From contig JAVTVY010039324.1 in NCBI GenBank assembly GCA_036873755.1, positions 107,162 through 171,161 of the forward strand: 64,000 nt of DNA, given 5' to 3'. This stretch comes from Hanleya hanleyi. Its lineage: Eukaryota > Mollusca > Polyplacophora > Lepidopleurida > Hanleyidae. Positions 61,201 through 64,000 of the stretch are shown piece after piece (position 1 is the first letter of the stretch; each line of letters starts with the position of its first letter). A program made the translations under genes and the position numbers. Below the pieces are notes generated by a model. That model did not search any database. It was not told where the DNA came from and saw only the letters and a list, made by a program, of their open reading frames with translations.

Positions 61201-61317
61201 CGCTCTGAACCGTTTGTTCTAATCGTCATCGGACAGGCCAGGATACCGTTGAGGAAACATATCCTCAGATAGTTGTTTGCGCATTCTGAGTATCTATCAG
61301 TGCATGGGTGAATACTT

Positions 61318-62250
61318 TCATCCGATGGGGTGGTGGGTCAGTTTAACCACGAAGAACGTAACATTGGTGACCCTCTCCACTATCCACTTGGTGTTGGGAC
61401 GCTGTTCATAGGCCCATTCTAAGGGATCCACAGTGTCCAGTTGGGTCAGCATCGTCTCTAGCGACGCCCGATTGGTGATTGTGAAAGGATGGTCGTACAC
61501 TGGGTTGATGGCACTGGAATAGAAATAGCACAATTCACGCGTCATCTTATGGCATAAGATGTACCCAAATGCTACATTTAATGTGAAGGACGTAGGTTGG
61601 TCATTGAAGATGGCTTCCACGTAGCTGCGTAGACGGGCGAGGTCGGTCAGTCGGAAATTGTACAAGTCCAATATAGGGCGATGACGGTGGAAGCAGTGTC
61701 GGATCATGGACCAATGGCGTCGATACATCTCACTCACTGGATGATCTTCGGGTAAGAGATCGCTGGGAACATCCACCGCATCTTCCAGAAAATGTTCGTT
61801 GTTGTCAGGCGTATGACTGGAAACAGTGATGCTAGGGACCGGCTGGATATCTAGGCTCTTCTGAGCTGTGGGTATAGGCGGGCTCTCCGTGATCGCATCA
61901 CCAGTGGCATTCTCCTCCCCGGGTTCATCTTCAGTGGATCTGTCCCTCCTGGGTACCTCTTTAGTGGAAAGTTGTCCCTCATGCCGTGGTGATGCACCAT
62001 GAATCAAACGCTCATGCCGTTTTAACTGACTGGGTCGTTTGAAGAGTTGACCACATTCTTCGCATGGACGCTTGGATGGCCCATGAATTGAACGTTCATG
62101 GCGCTGTAAATGATCTGGGCGCTGAAACGACAGTGTAGGCCTACATATCGTACAGCTATACCGGGCGGTTCCATCGTGCTTGGTAGCCTCATGGCGGCGC
62201 AAGTCGTGCCGGCGAGTGAATGATTTCGAGCACGTAGTACAAGTGAACAT
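61318..62250 (-). CDS. Three-finger C2H2 zinc-finger protein, copy 1 (310 aa)
   Basis: An intact single-exon frame starts at ATG 62250 and ends at TGA 61318. Residues 1-80 hold three C2H2 fingers (FTCTTCSKSFTRRHDLRRHE; YSCTICRPTLSFQRPDHLQRH; CEECGQLFKRPSQLKRHERL), so it probably binds nucleic acid. Residues 85-155 are a polar Ser/Glu/Pro linker. Residues 165-310 form a conserved domain with LPEDHPVSEMYRRHWS, HRHRPILDLYNF, a NVAFGYILCHK segment, YFYSSAINPVYDHPF, and a QRPNTKWIVERVTNVTFFV end followed by HPIG. From memory this resembles the N-terminal module of B-type DNA polymerases of Polinton/adintovirus-like elements; that link is unproven. Promoter and 3' end are shared with copy 2. Confidence 0.85.
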   Translation of the reverse strand: MFTCTTCSKSFTRRHDLRRHEATKHDGTARYSCTICRPTLSFQRPDHLQRHERSIHGPSKRPCEECGQLFKRPSQLKRHERLIHGASPRHEGQLSTKEVPRRDRSTEDEPGEENATGDAITESPPIPTAQKSLDIQPVPSITVSSHTPDNNEHFLEDAVDVPSDLLPEDHPVSEMYRRHWSMIRHCFHRHRPILDLYNFRLTDLARLRSYVEAIFNDQPTSFTLNVAFGYILCHKMTRELCYFYSSAINPVYDHPFTITNRASLETMLTQLDTVDPLEWAYEQRPNTKWIVERVTNVTFFVVKLTHHPIG

Positions 62251-62340
62251 CTTGGTGGTTGACAGAGTGTCTGATGAAACGGCCAGGCCGTTTCCTTTTT
62301 ATAGCAAGCTAGCTGTTGATCTATTTTTAGCACAATCAGT
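62251..62340 (-). promoter_or_regulatory. Core promoter of zinc-finger gene 1
   Basis: The reverse strand has TATAAAA at 62303-62297. A 17-bp palindrome (aaacggcc-t-ggccgttt on the coding strand, 62293-62277) lies just downstream, and an initiator-like TCAGAC about 30 nt from the TATA box, some 20 nt before the ATG. The 30 bp upstream of TATA (tgctaaaaatagatca...agctagc) are also conserved with gene 2. The predicted 5' leader is very short. Confidence 0.75.
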
Positions 62341-62460
62341 TCTAAACTAGGGGAAAACCCCTATCACCTCTAGCCAAAAGGGCTAATATCGGTCCCCGGG
62401 CTTATTGGGATCTGCCTATCAAGTCAATGGGGTGATGTGAATAACAACAAGTTCAGCAAT
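62341..62460. other. Spacer between the two zinc-finger genes
   Basis: Contains ccccgggcttattgggatct and tctgcctatcaagtc, echoing 58432-58460. No gene. Confidence 0.5.
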
Positions 62461-62470
62461 GTTCATACAG

Positions 62471-62525
62471 TTTATTATCCCCAATGTTACATCATACCCA
62501 GGCTGAGGGAGCCGCCCTGGGTATG
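62471..62525 (-). terminator. 3' end signals of zinc-finger gene 2: hairpin and AATAAA
   Basis: On the reverse strand acccagg-gcggctccctcag-cctgggt (about 62523-62497) is a perfect 7-bp stem with a 13-nt loop. AATAAA follows at 62476-62471. The loop ggctccc and flanks atgatgtaacattgggga match the gene 1 end. Confidence 0.7.
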
Positions 62526-62621
62526 TTTAGTATGTTCGCATTCGAAATATCAAACACCGTGTTTTATTATTCAACGCATCGTCACATCAGGCACAAGTGT
62601 TTAACGAGCTCAAGTCAACGA

Positions 62622-63503
62622 TCAGCATGTCTTGGTCACGAAAAACGTAACATTGGTCACCCTCTTTACCACCCATTGTGTGTTGGGTCGTTGTTGTTGG
62701 GCCCATCTCAAGGCATCCAATTGTTCCACTTGGTCCAGCATCATCTCTAGTGACCTCCGGTTAATGATGGTAAACGGTTGGTCGTACACTGGGTTGAAGG
62801 CACTGGAATAGAAATAGCGCAATTCACCCGTCATCTTATGGCATAAGGTGTACCCAAATGCTACATTTAATGTGAAGGCCGTAGGTTGGTCATTGAAGAT
62901 GGTTTCCACGTAGCTGCGTAGACGGGTGAGGTTGGTCAGTGGGAAATTGTAGATATCTTGAATAGGGCGATGACGGTGGAAACAGTGCCGTGTCATGGAC
63001 CAATGGCGCCGAGAGATGTCACTCTCTGGATGATCTTCGGGTAAGAGATCGCTAGGAACATTTATGGGCTCGTCCAGAAAATGTTCGATGTATGACGTAT
63101 GACTCGAAACCGTAACGGTGGGGTCCGGCCGGAAATCCAGGCTCTTCCCAACTGTAGGTATAGGCGGGCTCTCCGTCATCGCATCACCAGTGGCGTTCGT
63201 CTTCCCGGGCTTATCTTCAGTGGGTCTGACCTTCCGCGGCTCCTCTTCAGTAGGAAGACCATGGCTCAAACGCTGATGCCGTTTTAACTGACTGCGTCGT
63301 TTGAAGAGTTGACCACAATCCTTACATTGTTCCGTCGCGTCCTCGTGGAATGAACGTTCGTGGCGCAGTAAAGCATCTTCCCGATTAAATGACCGTGCGC
63401 AGGTTATACAAGTATACAGTCCATCGTTGTGGGTGGAGGTCTTGTGGCGTCGTAAATTATCTAGACGAGTAAACTTCTTCTGGCAAGTTGTGCAAGTGAA
63501 CAT
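62622..63503 (-). CDS. Three-finger C2H2 zinc-finger protein, copy 2 (293 aa)
   Basis: An intact frame from ATG 63503 to TGA 62622. Three fingers lie in residues 1-80 (FTCTTCQKKFTRLDNLRRHK; YTCITCARSFNREDALLRHE; CKDCGQLFKRRSQLKRHQRL). A shorter linker (about 82-140) follows, then the same C-terminal domain as copy 1 (LPEDHPESDISRRHWS, HRHRPIQDIYNF, NVAFGYTLCHK, YFYSSAFNPVYDQPF, QRPNTQWVVKRVTNVTFFV). It ends VTKTC where copy 1 reads VVKL...HPIG. Finger recognition residues differ more between copies than the Cys/His scaffold or the C-terminal core, and no stop or frameshift separates them, which suggests both were kept as coding genes. Tandem duplicate of 61318-62250 with the same orientation. 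Confidence 0.85.
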   Translation of the reverse strand: MFTCTTCQKKFTRLDNLRRHKTSTHNDGLYTCITCARSFNREDALLRHERSFHEDATEQCKDCGQLFKRRSQLKRHQRLSHGLPTEEEPRKVRPTEDKPGKTNATGDAMTESPPIPTVGKSLDFRPDPTVTVSSHTSYIEHFLDEPINVPSDLLPEDHPESDISRRHWSMTRHCFHRHRPIQDIYNFPLTNLTRLRSYVETIFNDQPTAFTLNVAFGYTLCHKMTGELRYFYSSAFNPVYDQPFTIINRRSLEMMLDQVEQLDALRWAQQQRPNTQWVVKRVTNVTFFVTKTC

Positions 63504-63600
63504 CTTGGTGGTTGACAGAGTGTCTGATGAAACGGCCAGGCCGCTTCCCTTTTATAGCACGCTAGCTGGTGATCTATTTTTAGCACACTCAGTTCAACTA
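63504..63600 (-). promoter_or_regulatory. Core promoter of zinc-finger gene 2
   Basis: TATAAAA at 63556-63550 is followed by the near-palindrome aagcggcc-t-ggccgttt (63546-63530) and by tcatcagacactctgtcaac just before the leader, all matching gene 1. Sequence identity with the gene 1 promoter runs from the ATG to about 85 bp upstream and then fades. Confidence 0.75.
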
Positions 63601-63719
63601 TCCCCAAGTCGAGAGCCGAGCCGTGACATCTTCGGTAACCTCCGTGTCTCTTTGGGCACCTCAAAGCCTGTGGAGCTCAGAGCTCGGAAGTGACATTTGC
63701 ATATGACCTCTGCGAGGTC
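63601..63719. other. Upstream flank of zinc-finger gene 2
   Basis: Holds an octamer-type site (atgcaaat on the reverse strand, about 63703-63696). No gene. Confidence 0.4.
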
Positions 63720-63900
63720 ACAGGGCAGTGAAGGATGGTATTTGGTGTAGAGATCGACCATCCTTGGTCCGAATGCGTCATGGGAGGTGTCATGTTGTAG
63801 CTCTCGGGGTGTAGACCCCAATTTTAGGGATAGCCACAGCATCTGTGACGTCATTGGTGACGTCATCAGTACGAGTAGTAGCGAAAATGGGCATTTTTTA
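63720..63900 (+). repeat. Further copy of the 176-bp satellite
   Basis: Matches the last units of the array at 60530-60765 (gcagtgaaggatggtatttg, accatccttggtccgaatgc) and again carries two perfect TGACGTCA octamers 4 bp apart (about 63846-63865). It shows that satellite flanks the gene pair on both sides. Confidence 0.9.
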
Positions 63901-64000
63901 GCAGTGTGAAGGAGTATACACTATGTACAAATAGAATACAGGTGGTATGCACAAATAGAATAGTAGTGGTATGTATAAGGTACAAAAAAAAAAATTCTGT
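63901..64000. other. Window end, short tandem phrase
   Basis: acaaatagaata occurs twice (about 63926 and 63951), followed by an A-run near 63986. Nothing else can be said at the edge. Confidence 0.4.

Noticed and set aside
61029..62523. Histone-type 3' stem-loop after the zinc-finger genes
   Set aside because: Stem and loop sequence do not match the histone consensus and AATAAA is present.

Overview
The window is animal nuclear DNA, most likely from a marine invertebrate and probably a gastropod mollusc. Three things point there. The window has no operon-like gene packing. It is full of diverse eukaryotic mobile-element debris (Penelope-like, Ty3/gypsy, DIRS-like, LINE, hairpin MITEs) and of many unrelated satellites. 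At 14040-14133 it also carries a short GTGAGTGAG-headed dispersed repeat, with target-site duplication, of a kind I remember from gastropod genomes. The taxon is an inference. No conserved multi-exon host gene was recognised.

Layout. 1-7870 is a huge imperfect palindrome (3 kb arms, 1.8 kb loop) whose outer ends are a minisatellite; it runs off the left edge. 8030-8813 holds two fused reverse-strand fragments, a Penelope-like RT piece and an AP-endonuclease piece. 10217-11093 holds two inverted 3' ends of a Penelope-like family whose longest copy lies at 20790-22158; other tails are at 23668-24050, 40916-41010 and 48536-48780. 11703-15592 is a second large palindrome built from two diverging broken copies of one transposon-associated gene (PIN-like region, GCDT motif, Cys-rich tail). 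A 5S rRNA-like sequence abuts its right end. 16690-17205 is a 31-bp minisatellite. 17640-19884 is a dead, internally deleted Ty3/gypsy element. 25292-27070 is a dead DIRS-like element. 27075-31420 is mostly satellite built around a GGTGGCGCCACC core. 34373-34990 is a LINE remnant. 35268-37743 is a non-coding unit with 437-bp terminal direct repeats. 42.4-46.3 kb is strikingly C/A-rich on the + strand. 46.4-48.5 kb is satellite, 48934-49516 a fold-back element, and 49.5-56.7 kb carries paired repeats and a hairpin MITE.

The part that looks alive is 57.8-64 kb. Two intact, reverse-strand, tandemly duplicated zinc-finger genes (61318-62250 and 62622-63503) keep duplicated TATA promoters, an operator-like palindrome between TATA and the presumed start site, and duplicated 3' ends with a hairpin and AATAAA. 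They sit inside an approximately 176-bp satellite. One slot of each satellite unit holds either two perfect CRE octamers (TGACGTCA) 4 bp apart or a perfect NRF-1-type palindrome (TGCGCATGCGCA). The C-terminal domain of the zinc-finger proteins resembles, from memory, the N-terminal module of protein-primed-type B DNA polymerases of Polinton/adintovirus-like elements, so the locus may descend from such an element. This is the best candidate for an undescribed system in the window.
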